Shown here piece after piece: positions 10,175 through 24,900 of a stretch of 64,000 nucleotides of DNA. The stretch lies in NCBI RefSeq assembly GCF_040183065.1, contig NC_091126.1, positions 145,354,204-145,418,203 of the forward strand. The letters run 5' to 3'. The stretch comes from Periplaneta americana (Eukaryota; Arthropoda; Insecta; Blattodea; Blattidae). Made by a program: the position numbers and the translations under genes. Under the pieces are notes generated by a model. It did no database searches and was not told where the DNA came from. It saw only the letters and a program-made list of their open reading frames with translations. Within the stretch, counting starts at the first letter, position 1; each line of letters opens with the position of its first letter.

Positions 10175-13100
10175 GTAGGGAATATCCTAAACTAAATGAA
10201 GTCATTGACATTAGGGCTACTTGTCACTCATCTCCTCTACAGATCGCCCCTAACTTTTTTTGTCACTGACAGTGGGACTACTTTCCACTAATCTGTTTCC
10301 TCATCAAACCTTCTCTAACATTGTTAGTTACATTGGGGCTACTTGTCACTTATCTCAACAAACCTTTCCTAACTCTGTTACTGGCAGTGGGACTACTTAT
10401 CACTAATCTCTTTTCCTCATCAAATGCTCCCTAAGCTTGTCATTGATAATAGAGCAATTGTCACTAATCTATCTCCTCATTAAACTTTTCTAACCTTGTC
10501 ACTGATAGTGGGCCTAGGAAGACTACTTGTAACAAATTTAATTCATCAAACCATACATAACCTTGTCACTGGCAGTGGGGCTGCTTTTCACTAATCTATA
10601 TTCTCATCAAACCCTACCTTTTCTTGTCACTGACATTGAGGCTATTTGTCACTAATCTGTCTCTTCTTCAAACTCTACATAACCTTGTCAGTGACATTTG
10701 GGCTGTTTGTCATTAATCTGTCTCCTCATTGAAGCATTCCTAACCTAACCGGTGGGGATAGTGGACCTCTGTTTAAAGGAACAGAGATTCGGTTTGTGAT
10801 ACATTTTCTGGACAAGGAGAAAGTTTTCAAGTTTTCTGCATTTTGTCATTTTCTGTGTTATTAATAGGCTACAGTAAAACTTGTTCATATTGCAAAGGAC
10901 CAAATTTATTTTCCAAATTTGGACAAGTTTCCACATTGTACAGTAAGGTCCGAAAGTCTTGTCATGTATGTTGATGTGCATCCATTTTGAACATGTCATA
11001 GCAGATGTGTGACAATAGTTGATACTTTACATTCCAGCTTGTTTAGTGATCCAGAACATCAGTATGAAACAATCATTTTCGTGGCACAAAATGATGCGGC
11101 GCCATGTCCTGTATGAAATTTTCCGCAGCAAAGACGGTGTAATTTCCCTGAATGCCTCCCTAACAGCTTGCTTCAAATCTTCAATTGTCTGGTATCGATG
11201 TTTTGAGACATGCTGCTTAATTATTTCCCGAAGGGAAATTTCACTGCCTTTGCTGCAGAAAATTTCATACAGGACATGGTGCCACATCATTTTGTGCCTT
11301 GATAATGATGGTGCCCATACTGATGTTCTGGATCAATAAACAAGCTGAAACGTAAAGTGTCAACCATTGTCACACATCTGCTATGACATGTTCAAAATGG
11401 ATGCACATCAACATACAAACGGGGGAGGGGGTGAAAAGATTTTCGGACCTTACTGTATATAATTATATGTTTTAACAAATTTTATTAGGGACATACAGTG
11501 AAAGCCCTACCTAACGTGGACTGATATATGGCAGATTTGGATATAATGTGGTGAAAAGTATGTCCTTCACAAAAAGTGACTGTTATTAATGAGTGAATAG
11601 GCCTATAAATTTTATGGATTTTTTTTCTCCCACAGTGAAATTTTCTTTCCCCATAGTGTGAACATAATGTAGAATTTTGTATGCAACCGGGTCATTTCAA
11701 GCAATTAAGGACAAAGGTATTAAATTTTAAAATTATTAGTTTGTCTTAAACTTCAATATTTCCTCGAAGTAGGCTACATGAAGTGAACATTCACAACATT
11801 AATATATTTTCTTATGGGAATGCATTATTCTTGTATTTTTGCTCGAGTTAGGTTGGTGATTATTAGTGCTTGTGCTTTCAACACCTATATGCAAGCATCT
11901 CTTTTGGTGAACAGAATTGTCTTGTTCTGAGGTTTATATTATACAGTGTGGAAGTGAAATAACCCTGCACATGGAAAGGTACGATAGGTTACACTTATAT
12001 GAATTGAAAACCTATAATATGTTCTGTGGTTAAATGCATGGTTAATTAGAAAATTAATTTGGAAGTTCCAGCAGTCTGGCAACATCGTCGCTAACACACC
12101 CCTTCTCTATTTATGTAAAAGTTGAATGAACTCAGGCTGTCTAACTGCCTCCACTTGCCTATCTGGCTACAGTGTTTTGATCTTGGCGCATTGTTCAGTG
12201 GCTTCAAATTAAGCGATTTATAAATTAAATTTACACGAAAACCGTCCATGCTGTTAAAATACGCCAGAGGGATGAATTATTTTTTATTAAATTTTCTATC
12301 AATATGAACAAAAAGTAACGATGCTACTCACAGCATTACTAAATTTGGGAAAAGAACATTTTTCTGAGAAAACTCTGAAATTCCCACCAATAATTATAGC
12401 ATTACACTTTTTTTTGTTAAATACAACATGAGGTATTTGCTCCGAAATATATATATAATTCTAAACAGGCCGACAGTGGCCTAAGCTATGTTATGACATG
12501 TTTAGACTTGAATATTACTTGTGTATTTTGCTTATAATTGGAGATAAATACAACCACACACCATGTAACAGCGTTAATAAAATAACCTTTTTTTTCATAG
12601 ATATGTTAATAACCACAGTTGTCCCTTAAATTGTTCAGCCCTCTTAGTATTCATTCTTATCTTCAATCATATCAAAGATATGAATTTTTGATATAGACGA
12701 GCCTATTTTGAAATCTGAAAATATGTAACGTGAGTGACCGTAGCATGATTTACGCAAAGATAACGTTAGTTACGACGACACTGAGATGAAATTCTACCCC
12801 AATATTGCCGTAAATTAAAGTTAAATTTTTTAAAATTAGACAGAAAGGAACAGCATGGAGTTTTTAGGTGAGACCTATACATACCAGTGTTACAAAATTT
12901 ACAATAAGTAGGCTAGTGAGAGTAACTTCAAATACTATTTATAATTAATCCATTACAAACCTGAAAAGTGAAACATAGTAATTTGTAACGTAAATTACGT
13001 ACATTATAACAAGCGTTTTTTCTTGTGAACATGACTAAAATGATGCTGGAAATTAGACACTTTGTAATCTCATACCATGTGTTATGGTTTTTAATTATGA

Positions 13101-13433
13101 TAAATGAGAACGATTTTTAAACTACTAGGCCTAGTGTAAGAGGCTAATGTCTGGCTAAAATTATTATAACGTGAGTTAAAACCGTTGCGTACGAGATTAT
13201 ACAAGCTGGCGCATAACATGATCTAGAGTGGGTCTCTGAGCGTCATGACAATTTCTGCCGCTAGGTTCGCCTCGCAGTTCTATTAAATTATGAATAGTTC
13301 CATTACTAAGCATTGTGTATCGTCAAAATTCATTTGATTAACATTTTCAATTCCTTGTTTTTCCTTCAGATTTTGTTCCCTCTTAGTCGTTTTAATTGCA
13401 GAAAGTGAACTACCGATGTCTTTTACTTTCAGA

Positions 13434-13478
<45 letters not shown>

Positions 13479-13842
13479 CATCATCGTATAGTTCTTAGTT
13501 TGTCTTGTCTTAAGACAGTCAGTAGCGTTATTAAATAGTTTCGAGGAAAATAATTATGATTAAAAGTCATTTATAATGGCGAAATATTCTACGACAATGG
13601 TTAATTATTACTGCTGAATATTGACACATATACAATTTGCATTATTTACGATACAACATACGCAGCAATGCGATTTTAATATTGCGCGTGCTGAGTTTAG
13701 TGTAACGTACTCCCCTCATCCTCCAAGCCATATCAAATATTATTATATTACGAGCAATAAATAAATAATAATTATTACAATTGAGGTAGTCAGCGTAACA
13801 GTGGTCTAAGCCACTTTTTAATGTAGAAAACACAAGTTAAAG

Positions 13843-13899
<57 letters not shown>

Positions 13900-14670
13900 T
13901 GATATTTTTTAGGGGAAAACTACATGGTTCCTAACAAGCTATATAATGGTAGATTGGTCTATTCCACTTCGTAGGAAGACAGTTCACGTCAAAATCAACA
14001 GAAGGCTCAATATTTAATTTTTCGCATTGAGAAGTGTTAGGCCACTGTTGCGCTGACCCCCTCAATTATTCGTTGTGATAAAGTACAATTACCACTGCAT
14101 GATGTACCAAAGATTTTACTTTGTTTTCATTAAATTGACATGTCATGAGTGACGACAGAAAACAGCTCAGGGGAGCGAGATGCAGACATTACTAAAAAAG
14201 AAATGGGGATCAGAGAGAGCAGATGCGCATGTGCCTATGGGCGGCAAAAAAAAAAGTCCCTGAGAATCCAGAGATATTTGTTTGTTTTGGTAAATCGTCA
14301 AATGCGGAAACCATTTCTAATCACATATATTGCTGACTAACTTCCTAATGTAATTTAATTCTAACTCTTAAATTAAAAACTGTTTACACACACTAAAATA
14401 TCACATCATTTGCTATTACTATCCACTACAGATTAATCAGCAGGCCTGTTAGATATTTATTTCATCACTGCAAAGTGTGCAAGAAAAATCGTATAATTGT
14501 ACTAATCATGTATTGTGACTGCAGTTTGCATTAGTAAAAATCATAACACTTCAATGTCAATATAAAAAAAAAAAAAAAGAAAGAAGGGGAAAAGTTAGGC
14601 CCACTTACAAATGATTAAATTATGAATTCAGGAAAATGGAAGATAATACATTACCTTAATTCACTGGAAC

Positions 14671-14725
<55 letters not shown>

Positions 14726-15909
14726 CGTGAAAGGGTAAACTACAGTGTTTATGTAAAATGTATTAAGTTTCTTTCATTATTTCCGAAAAGGTATAGTGTA
14801 TGAATTGAACAACAGGAAGGTAGTTTTTTTTATTAGGTTATTTTACGACGCTGTATCAACATCTAGGTTATTTAGCGTCTGAATGAAATGCCAGTGAAAT
14901 GAGTCCGGGGTCTGGCACCGAAAGTTACCCACCATTTGCTCGTATTGGGTTGAGGGAAAACCCCGGAAAAAACCTCAACCAGGTAACTTGCCCCGACTGG
15001 GATTCGAACCCGGGCCACCTGGTTTCGCAGTCAGACGTGCTGACCGTTACTCCACAGGTGTGGAAGGAAGGTAGTGCCTTAGTTTATAATATGTAATATC
15101 TTTTAATGTCAAGAATGACAGCCATTCATTTTAATATAATTGAGATGTAGAAGTTTTGAAATTACATCTATTGACCATAAAATATTGTACAAAGCATTTA
15201 ACAAGCAACAGTGAGTCCTTTAAATGTCCCAAATGTCAGTGTCATTTAAGCGTTCTGCTATGAATCTCTAGAACCAAACAGTGCTCTGACTGGCGGAATT
15301 GGCATTATGTAGGAACCGCTTTAGACCCGTATTTCAAGTGCTATGCACCAGCTTGTATAATCTCGTAAGCAGCAGTTTGATGATACAATCATAATTAAAT
15401 ATTTCTGTGCAACATTTAACTTTTGAATTTAGATATGGAACTCCTACAGAAAAAAAAAAAACTGAAGAAAAGAAGTGAAAATTAAAGCAGGAAGGAAAAT
15501 ATGAGGCCTACAAAGAAACACAGCGAGAAAGGATGAAAAAATGTTCAAAACAGAAAAAAAATAAATGAACTGAGAAAGAGAGGAAAACAGCAAAAAGAAG
15601 ATGAAAAATGAAGACGAGTAAGGGAGCAGGTTGCTGAATGTAGAAGACTGAAAAAAGAAAGACAGGCAATTGAAGCTCAATATTCAATATTCAAGAGATT
15701 GTAGTCTCTAGGTAAAGCCACTGCACATGTTCTACGTTCACTTTCAAGATCTCCAGGAAGAAGAAAATGTGTTGTTACACAGTTATTTCACACAATTGTT
15801 TGTTTAAATTGTGAACAGACTGAAGAATTGACATCCAGAAAAATACGACAGAGGTTTAACAGATGTCGAAAGAAATAAAATTCAAGCCATTACTCCAGAG
15901 CAGTGGACA

Positions 15910-15989
<80 letters not shown>

Positions 15990-18900
15990 AATAATAATAA
16001 TCCATGGCGCTACAGCCCACGTAGGGCCAAGACTGACCAGCTGGCTGCTGGCCTCATGGCCACATGCCGAAGCAGAGGTGGACGATCATCCAACCAGAAT
16101 GGAGGTATTATGTGGTTAGCACGATGAGCCCTCCCCCCAAGCCGTTATAGCTGGTTTGTGTAACTGGATTTTGCTACCTATCGTAGCTACCCAGGTGCAT
16201 CATGATGCTGGGTGGGCACCGGTCCCATACACTGGCCGAAATTCCATGAGAAAATTTCTTCTCCCATGAGGACTCGAACCAGCATAAAATAATAATAGGC
16301 CCAATAATAATAAACGAACAGGAAAATGAAATTCTATGGAGAACATGTACTTCTGCGCTGCATAATGTCAGCCACAACTGATTTACATCAAGTGTGCTTA
16401 TTATTTTTTTTCTGAAACATCTAGAAACTTCTCCGTTTCAAGAATCGGGTTTGTGCCTCAAAATACAACTAATAGAACTTAGTAACATTTTCTACATCCT
16501 GTTTTGAATTTCCATTATTTGGTTTAGGGTACCAAGAAAGATCTCTTACTCCTTAAATATGTACCAATCTTGTCTTTCTCGTCATTCAACTTACAAAAAT
16601 ATTTTGGAAGAAGACTTGAATCTTAAACTTTTCATTCTATTAAAACTGGAATCTTTCTACTGCTTTCAGGCCATAGTCTCGTTTCTATAGGAAATTCTAA
16701 ACTAAATTATTATGCAGCTAATCTTAATGAAAATTAAGACTGGAATTTTAGAGATGTGTATTAGTTTTTTCCAATTGTCTGAAACACAGCAAATATCAAT
16801 TTTGTTAACAGCAAACCTGAAACTTCTTCTATCTGTTGAAGCCATTTGTTTTAGTTCTAAATTTACCTCTCTGTTAATATTGTGTCATGTACAGTTTCCC
16901 TGAAAAAGGATGAGACGATTGAATATTCCTAAGTCTCAGATGTAAGACACTGCGCATGATCGGAGACCAGAGCACTGATACACAAGATAACGAATATTGA
17001 GTTACTTAAATTCAGGCTATTTGGTTTGTTACTAGCATCGTTCCGAAATTCACTTCAAAAACTGCAAAAAATATGATAATATTACGTAAATAAAAGATAA
17101 ATATATACATAAATCGTGTAGTTAAATCGACAATGACCCTTCATGACTAGATCGACACTCCGCACAGAAAGGAAAGCTTTCGTGTCGTTTCAATAGCTCA
17201 GACGGTAAGACTTCTGCGTGCTGTGTAGAAGAGTGCGAGTTCGATTCTTAGTCTACACAACGATTTTTTTTTGTCTAAATAACGTTGAAATAGCTAAGTA
17301 ACGTTGAAATAGAGTTCTACAAAGTCCTGAGATTAAGTGTTAATGATCGCAAACAATACAAAATTACAAGTTATAATATTATAAACGTTAATCTAATGAA
17401 TGCATTTATACACACACACACACATATACTGTACAATGTAAATGCATATATATTAAAAACTAACAATTAAAATTAAATTAAAAATATGTATATAATAATA
17501 GACAAACTTTTACAAAGGTTTAGAGTCCTTAGGCTATGTCATTTCTTGAGTAATTATTACAATATTTTATTAATAGCTTTCCCATTAGTGTAATGTGTAA
17601 GTAATGCACTCGCACAAAACAATTTTTGTTAAAAGTGTGGCTTTGGATTATTTCATTCTCACCCCTTCATTTAATTTTAACTATTTTATCTACGTGTTTG
17701 CAATAGTGTTTCATTTAATGTGAATTCAATTTTATTCATGTTACTAGCCCTACCCGTGCGCTCCGCTGCACCCGTTAGAAATAAATATAAAGTAATTACA
17801 TAATTAAAATAGGACATTTGATCCAGGGAACATTCGTGTTTGATATAAGGATAAATCGTTTATTATGTAACTTAATTTAAATTGTATTTGCATAATTAAA
17901 ATGCGATCATTTTGATCCAGAGACCACTCATTTGGTCATTAAAATTATTTTAGGAAAAACAGGAAATGAATGTACTGAATAGCCTATCACGTTTTCTGTG
18001 CATAAGAAGCTATTTTAATCTTACCTGTCCTCGATTCACTCAGAAGTTACTGTAATAACATTATAGCATTATGTCCATCTAGAGAAACTACACTTTCCAA
18101 TGGTGAATTAATAATTAATTATACAAATCGGTTAATTTAGCTTCTGATATTACTTCATACAAACACAGAAACATTATCTGTAGGCTATCTTTCATAGCTT
18201 TCGATTGTTGCTGTCCAAGGCCCCTTATAGACGAAGTCATTTGTTTTTTAATTCATTACACGGCCTTAGATGGCAGTTATTTTAATTTTAAAACTCATTT
18301 ATCTAATTAAATATCAGTCCTATCAAAATTTTTCAAGGAATAAAACTTATCGGAAATTATTTTTAAAGAAACGTTTGTTATGTAACATTTGTCACAAAAA
18401 TCAATAATAAGCGAGATATTTCGATTTATTTAATTCAGGCCCCCTTATAACCCCTTTTAAATAATGTATTTTGAATGCCATATAGCCTAAAATCTAAGTT
18501 ACAACGAACTTAATTTATATTCCAATTTTCATCGAAATCCGTTCAGCCATTATCGCGTGAAAAGGTAACAAACATACAGACAGACAGACATACAAACAAA
18601 CATTTCAAAAAAGCGATTTTCCATTTCAGGGTGGTTAATTGTATATGTTAGGACCAATTATTTTTGGAAAATCGGAAATTACCAGAAAAATTTCGGCTAC
18701 AGATTTATTATATTATTAGTATAGATGATTGAATGAAAAAGCACTGTTGCAGTTATTGACTAATTACATGTATTAATACTAATTATTAAATGCATCTGTT
18801 AAGTAACCAATTGCAGTATCTTTTGCAAAATCTTGAATGTTTAAGTTGTCAATAATATTTCTGTACCATATACTATAATACGTTAAAAGAATTTGCAATA

Positions 18901-21900
18901 GATTTGGAATCCTCTACTTTATAATCATTGGTCTTAATGAAAAAATATTTTCTTTCTTAAGATATCTACAATTTTAAATTTAATAATATTCCGAATAGGT
19001 TTAATTGCATTATCTGAATTTTGTACTTTTCTATTCAAATATATTCTATTTCCCTCTTTCACAATTTTTGATAAATTACACTGTACTTCTTGCAGTATTT
19101 AAGAACATGAGGATCATTACATTGCAACTCATTACATATAGATTCTTCTTTTTAATATATGAGATTTTGAAGTCCCTGCGTTATCTACATGTTTTTAATT
19201 TTGAATTTTTTCACAACATTGAGTCGAGAACATCCACTGAAGTGATTATGAAATTAAGTGAAAAATTCAATACATTTACTCTTAATATCAGTAGTACCAG
19301 TATCATATGTTTTTCCAAGATTCATTTTGTAGACATAAATGTAAATAATCACTAGATACTAGTTTTTGAATTAATATTTTGAAATTGTTCAGTGACATTG
19401 GAAACACTTAGGATTTGTTTATCATGTTCAGACAAGCCATTGATTATAGGTTCTGTCGAATAGGAATTCAGTCTAATTCTGTGTACAAAACATTTATCAA
19501 TGGCTGTGCTACTTCAGTGCTACAAATTCCATATGAGATTTCTGAAGTCTTTTCTTTAGAAATTCAGTGTTGGCTATAAATATTAATAAATAATGTAAGA
19601 AATACGAATGATTGTAGTTATAAGTCTGATTTACATTATAAAAAGCAAGAAGTTACATTCCTCGGCAATATTCGAACTTTCGATGTTTGGTTTTGTCGTC
19701 CAACGCACAACCACGGACCTATTCAATGCTTATGTTAATAACCTACAATTTAGCTGTAGCAATGTGGTGTCATAATTTGGGGTTTGTTTACTTAATGTAA
19801 TTAGATTTAATTTGATTAGTTTCGCAACAATTGGACTTCCTGTTATATCCTGTTATTTAGATATTTAATTTAGGGTTGATTTATTAACTCTTACTATGCA
19901 AGATGCCTCTTATTTCAATAATTCTATATCACGTTAAATAGTCATTGTCTACACTAAAGCATTATCGTCATCCCTCATTTCTCATCGTAATGGCGAACCG
20001 ACGTGACATGAGACAGCGAGTTATAGCTCTAGTTGAGGCTGGATATGGGGCTAGATCTGCTGGCCGTTTGGTTGGTATTCCTGGAAGTACAGCCGCGAGG
20101 TGGGTTCATCGTTACCAAAATTTAGGGGAGGTCAAAAATTGCCCTATTCCTGGGTGTCCGCGGATTTCTTCATTGGAAGAGGATGCTCTGTTATTCGAGA
20201 CAGTTCGACAGGACCCCTTTCTGACTGCTAACGAAATAAGCGCAGCATCTAACATTCCCGGCTCTTCACAGACTGTGATCAGCAGGTTGAGGAACCGCGG
20301 TATTAGGAGCCGGAGGGCTGTGCAAATGGAAATATTGGGGGAAGCACAAGCTGTCGACCGTCTTGCCTTCGCTACCAATCGAGTGGATTTCGATTGGAGA
20401 AATGTAATTTTTTCCGACGAAACAACCATCTCGAGTTATTACAAAGGTCCTGCCCGTGTCTATCGTGAGGATGGTCTCTGACATGACCAGCGCTATGTGC
20501 ACCGACGTGAAAGATCGGGGCGCTTTAGCATATCGTGTTAGGGGTGGATGTCTTACGATGGACCTGGCGTTATAGAACGAATCGGTGACCGGTTTAATGC
20601 GGGAACTTACTAGCACATTCTGGAAAATTTATTCCTTCCTTCCGCCCAAGAACGTTTTCCCGAAGGAACATTTCTGTTCCAGCAGGATAACCATCTCGTG
20701 CACTATGCTGCAAGCATTCAAAGATGGTTTCAAAGGAGACCCGAGATCGAAATCATTAATTGGCCTCCGAAGTCACCTGATTTGAATGTCCTCGAAAATT
20801 TATGGATGGAATTGAAAAAGAGAAGAATAGCCACCTATACCCACCGACGCCCTCGAAATCGTGACGAATTGTGAGATCAAGTTGTTGACACCTGGGAAGA
20901 TCTCGCCGGGGATCAGAACTTATTCCACAATCTCGTGACATCCATGCCGGATCGACTTAGAGCTGTAATAGAAGCTGATGGTGTGTGGACAAGATTTTAA
21001 GTTAACAGGTCTCTCTTTGTTTCTTATGATTTTTGTTTGAGGAAGAATACTTTTAACATCCAAGTAAGATTTATTTTTTGACGAGGTTCAGCCCACTTGT
21101 AAGACCCAGAAATTGGGCATAAATTATTCCATATTTTTCGACAAATTAGACAGTCGAGGATCTCTGAACAAATTAATTACACCTCAATAAAAAAGAAGTT
21201 TTACCCGGGATCGAACACGAGACGTTTCGGTTATACATTGGAACCGACACGCTACTATATGAGCTACCGAGACAAGACAGTGACAGCAGCAGTCCAGAAT
21301 GTAGATCCCTTAGCAGGCATTTGCCATTCGGTACAGTGAAGCAATGATATTTTGTGACTCGAGCTATGTTGTGAAATCCTGGCCTTAAATGGCAGTCTTC
21401 TTCGTGATCCTTATTCTGGTGCTTGTCCTTGTTGTGGTCCTTATAACAATTCTTGTACTATTTGTCATGGTATGTATCATTATGGGATATCGAGTGAACC
21501 GCGCTGTAGAACTTTAACTTCCGACGACCAAGAATCGTCTCATTCTTTTTAAGGGTAACTGTACAACTTTGAGTAACTTTTCGTTATTACCTGCAGAATA
21601 ACTTAAATTACTTCACTTTGAATTAGGATTGCGTTGGACAGAAATGTCACTTCACTTCCCCACAATCTGTTGGGTGGCTTACAAACAAAGTTGAGGTGCG
21701 TAGTAAATAAATTTCAGAAATTGTTTTATTTTTCAAGCGAAATGTTTGAAAAGTTATTGTTTTGATTGATAGTCTAATATTGAAATTACGGCCATCAGTG
21801 TAGCTGAGGCATTAGACATGTTTGTCAGGCAATCTGATCAGGAGCTTTGCTTGGGCTGATTACGTAGTTAGGTATTTCTGAGGTTTTCCCCAACTGTAAG

Positions 21901-24900
21901 GCGAATGTCAGATAATCATACGGGTCCTTGACCTCGTTTCACTAAGTACCATCTCACTGTGACCAATTTTATCGACTCTAAATAACCATAAATAATCAAG
22001 TAGTTGATAAAATGTCGTTAAATAACTGACTAAAAAGAAAGTCAAAATTACGTAATTTCTTTCTAAGCTCTGTATTAACAAATTTTGTCAATATGGGGTG
22101 TGAATCTGTCATATTTCTTTTCAACTTCTTTGGAGTGCCATGCATATACTCACAAGTTTCTATTTCAGTTGCAGACATTTGATTTGGATGCACCACACAA
22201 GACTCTGGAAGAAGTCAGCGATGGAGTTGCAATGGCACAGGCCCTCACCCAAATGTAAGATAATATGAATAAAGTTACGATAATTTTTTTTCTGTTAAAA
22301 AAACTGAACTTGATTTATGATATAGCAACTTGTTGTGGAGGCCAAAATGGACTAGAATTACATATGGGGTAGATTATATAATGAAAAAAAAAATGTTTAG
22401 AACGATGGGTAATCAAAATGGCACCTTAATTTTACAGTCTTAATAGTCCGACAAAACATGTAAAATGTAAAAGTATTTCCCATATGAGCTATTCCATCTC
22501 AAATTGACCGAAATATAGAGAAAATTGACCTTACAGTTTCTAAATACAATAAAACTTTTCTTGTACGTAGAGAACTGTGATACAATGCTTTGTGCAAAGC
22601 TTGAGGCATCAGAACTTTATAGTGTTTAAATTAAAAATATTTAAATTTATCATATTTTCATAAAATTTGCAAATTTAAAATGTTGTAGCTCCGAAACCCT
22701 TTCACCCAATGATCAAAATCATGGTTTATTTTGATGCTGAGAAATTAAAGTTTATATTGACATATAAACAGATTTTCTTACTTTTTATGGAAATGGAGAA
22801 ATTTAGGTTTTTCCTCATTAAGACGCCTTTGCTGAGGAAAAAATATTTTAAAAATATATAGTTAGATTCTGCATTGAAAGTACAAATACATATTTTTTAC
22901 TGCTGGCACGTTGATAAAGTATTAAAAATATAAAATAAAGAAAATAAATAGTACGCGCGTGAACTAACCAGCTGACTGTGAGGCGGGAGCTAGCCGAGGT
23001 AAGCGAGGCCAGGAGACATAAACACGTGATGTGTCGTCTAGCAGTCATGACTGTGCTAGCTTTATCACAGGTTTTCATAAACACAGGAGTAAAATGACGC
23101 CCAACGCTCGCTTATCTTCATCTCTCGGCCAGTGCATGCAGTACTGCGCCATTCAAGTCTAGGCATGTGAAAATAATTTATTTAACACTCTCGAAACTTA
23201 TTGCCGTACCACTAAGCAAACAATGCCGAATCCCTCTTAATAATGCAAGGTTTTTTCTCAATATTTTTTTACATTTTTACAAATAGCAAAAAGCCTAAAA
23301 GTAAGTAAAATCAGATTATCTGTCTCTCTGTGTACAATAAAAATAAGGATTACTTCTTAACATAACCTACCAAATGTCAGCTTCAAAATAAGGTCTCGTT
23401 CAATGTTCTACAGTAAATGGTTCCAGAGTTCTGAGCGCTGAAAGAGGCTTGTTTTTATAAAATACGCTAAATTTGTCGCTCAATAATATGAAGACCGTTT
23501 GACTTTCGATAGCATATTTTTTAAAATGCACTCTCCTCAGCACTTTGTATAAATAGGGAAAAAATTAGAGTATAAAAAAATGCGACGTTTTTTACAGATC
23601 GATTTCATATGGAATAGCCCATATATTCCATGAAGGCACTTCCATGCTTTCTTGATCTCGGCACTGGAATGAAGTAGTTTGATTGGTACCACTCTCCGAC
23701 CACTTTTTATCCTTGGAAAAGATCTGGTATTGTACTCAGTTTGATAGGAAGCTAAGTGAACTTCGGGATCTTTATGGAAGTTTTGGCAATGAGAAAATTC
23801 CATCACCACTTGGAATGAAACCCAGGACCTTCCAGTCCATAGCCAGTTGCTCTATCAACTGTACTACCTGGCTGTCGATAAAATATGTATGTGTATGTAA
23901 GCAAACAATTCGATATGTTTTCAGAAAAAATTTGTACATGCCACTTGGTCGAGACGTTACAGCAACAGTAAGTTAGCGTTTTTTAATATATAAATTAATA
24001 CCATGTAGGTAGCGTATTTTTCTGTGAATAGAGGATGTTGAAATTGATCGTTAAATTTTTTAAATTAACATTCAATATGGTTGTAGGTACATTTCATTCA
24101 CTGTTTGTTGAGATAATAATGGTAGACTTACACAGTGTTTTTTAAGCATTATTCTAATGATTTTCTTTCATAATTTTTCCACGGATTTCTAAAATTTTCA
24201 TGAAAGATTTCTAGCACTCAGGAAATCCATTTGAAGAGCTCAGGGGAAAAACTTGTGAAGTCCAAAATTATTGATTTTCTGTTTTAGATGTCATGTAATA
24301 GCTCAGGTAGTGTAGATTTGTGTAGTTTAAATGTATAGAATAACCTCATTAATCCAGAGAAATTTGAAGAATGATAATCCAAAGACGATCCAATACAATG
24401 GGTCTTGAAACTTTTAACTTTCTCTCCTCTAATAACAGTAAAACGTGACTTATAAGGTTTTTCCCCTGTACTCTTCATTTCTTCTTGAGGTATATTTGAA
24501 GGGTCATGGGAAAGAAATGTCGATGTCCATAATAAGATGTTCTGAGAAAATAATGGATATCAACTGTTCTTTTCTCGCAGTACACATTTTCAAACCTATT
24601 TTACAAGGATTGTGTTGCTTATTAGTGCATGGTGACTCAATAGGCTCATAGTACCCCTGAAAATCAATAGAGAGTACTACTCAACTAAAAAATGTCAAAA
24701 GTTGGCCATCGACAATTTTTTTCTATGACCCTTCATTTTTGAATAATTAGAAGAGCATACATCAGCCATTCCATAATTATGGGTGAGATATTCTTACTCA
24801 GTTTTTTAACTTCAAATTTGCTATATTACTTTAAATATTGCATTGCAACCTTTCATGTTTGAATTCTGTAAATGAAGCATATTACCCTGCATAATGGATG

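Larger units (their letters stand above)
16890..21566. other. Widely spaced inverted repeat with tRNA-like pieces
   Basis: About 33 bp at 16893-16930 (tgtacagtttccctgaaaaa, ggatgagacgatt) recur inverted at 21530-21566. Each copy is followed inward, after about 270-300 bp, by a tRNA-like sequence in opposite orientation (17192-17266 plus, 21185-21275 minus). This may be the ends of one 4.7-kb element or chance plus related SINEs. A Tc1 pseudogene lies between. Confidence 0.35.

Noticed and set aside
9545-10745. CRISPR-like appearance of regularly spaced repeats
   Set aside because: Units are contiguous and diverged with no unique spacers, and the genome is an animal; it is a minisatellite.
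17192-17266. Functional tRNA gene
   Set aside because: The anticodon loop is too long and stems are poorly paired; better seen as a tRNA-derived relic.
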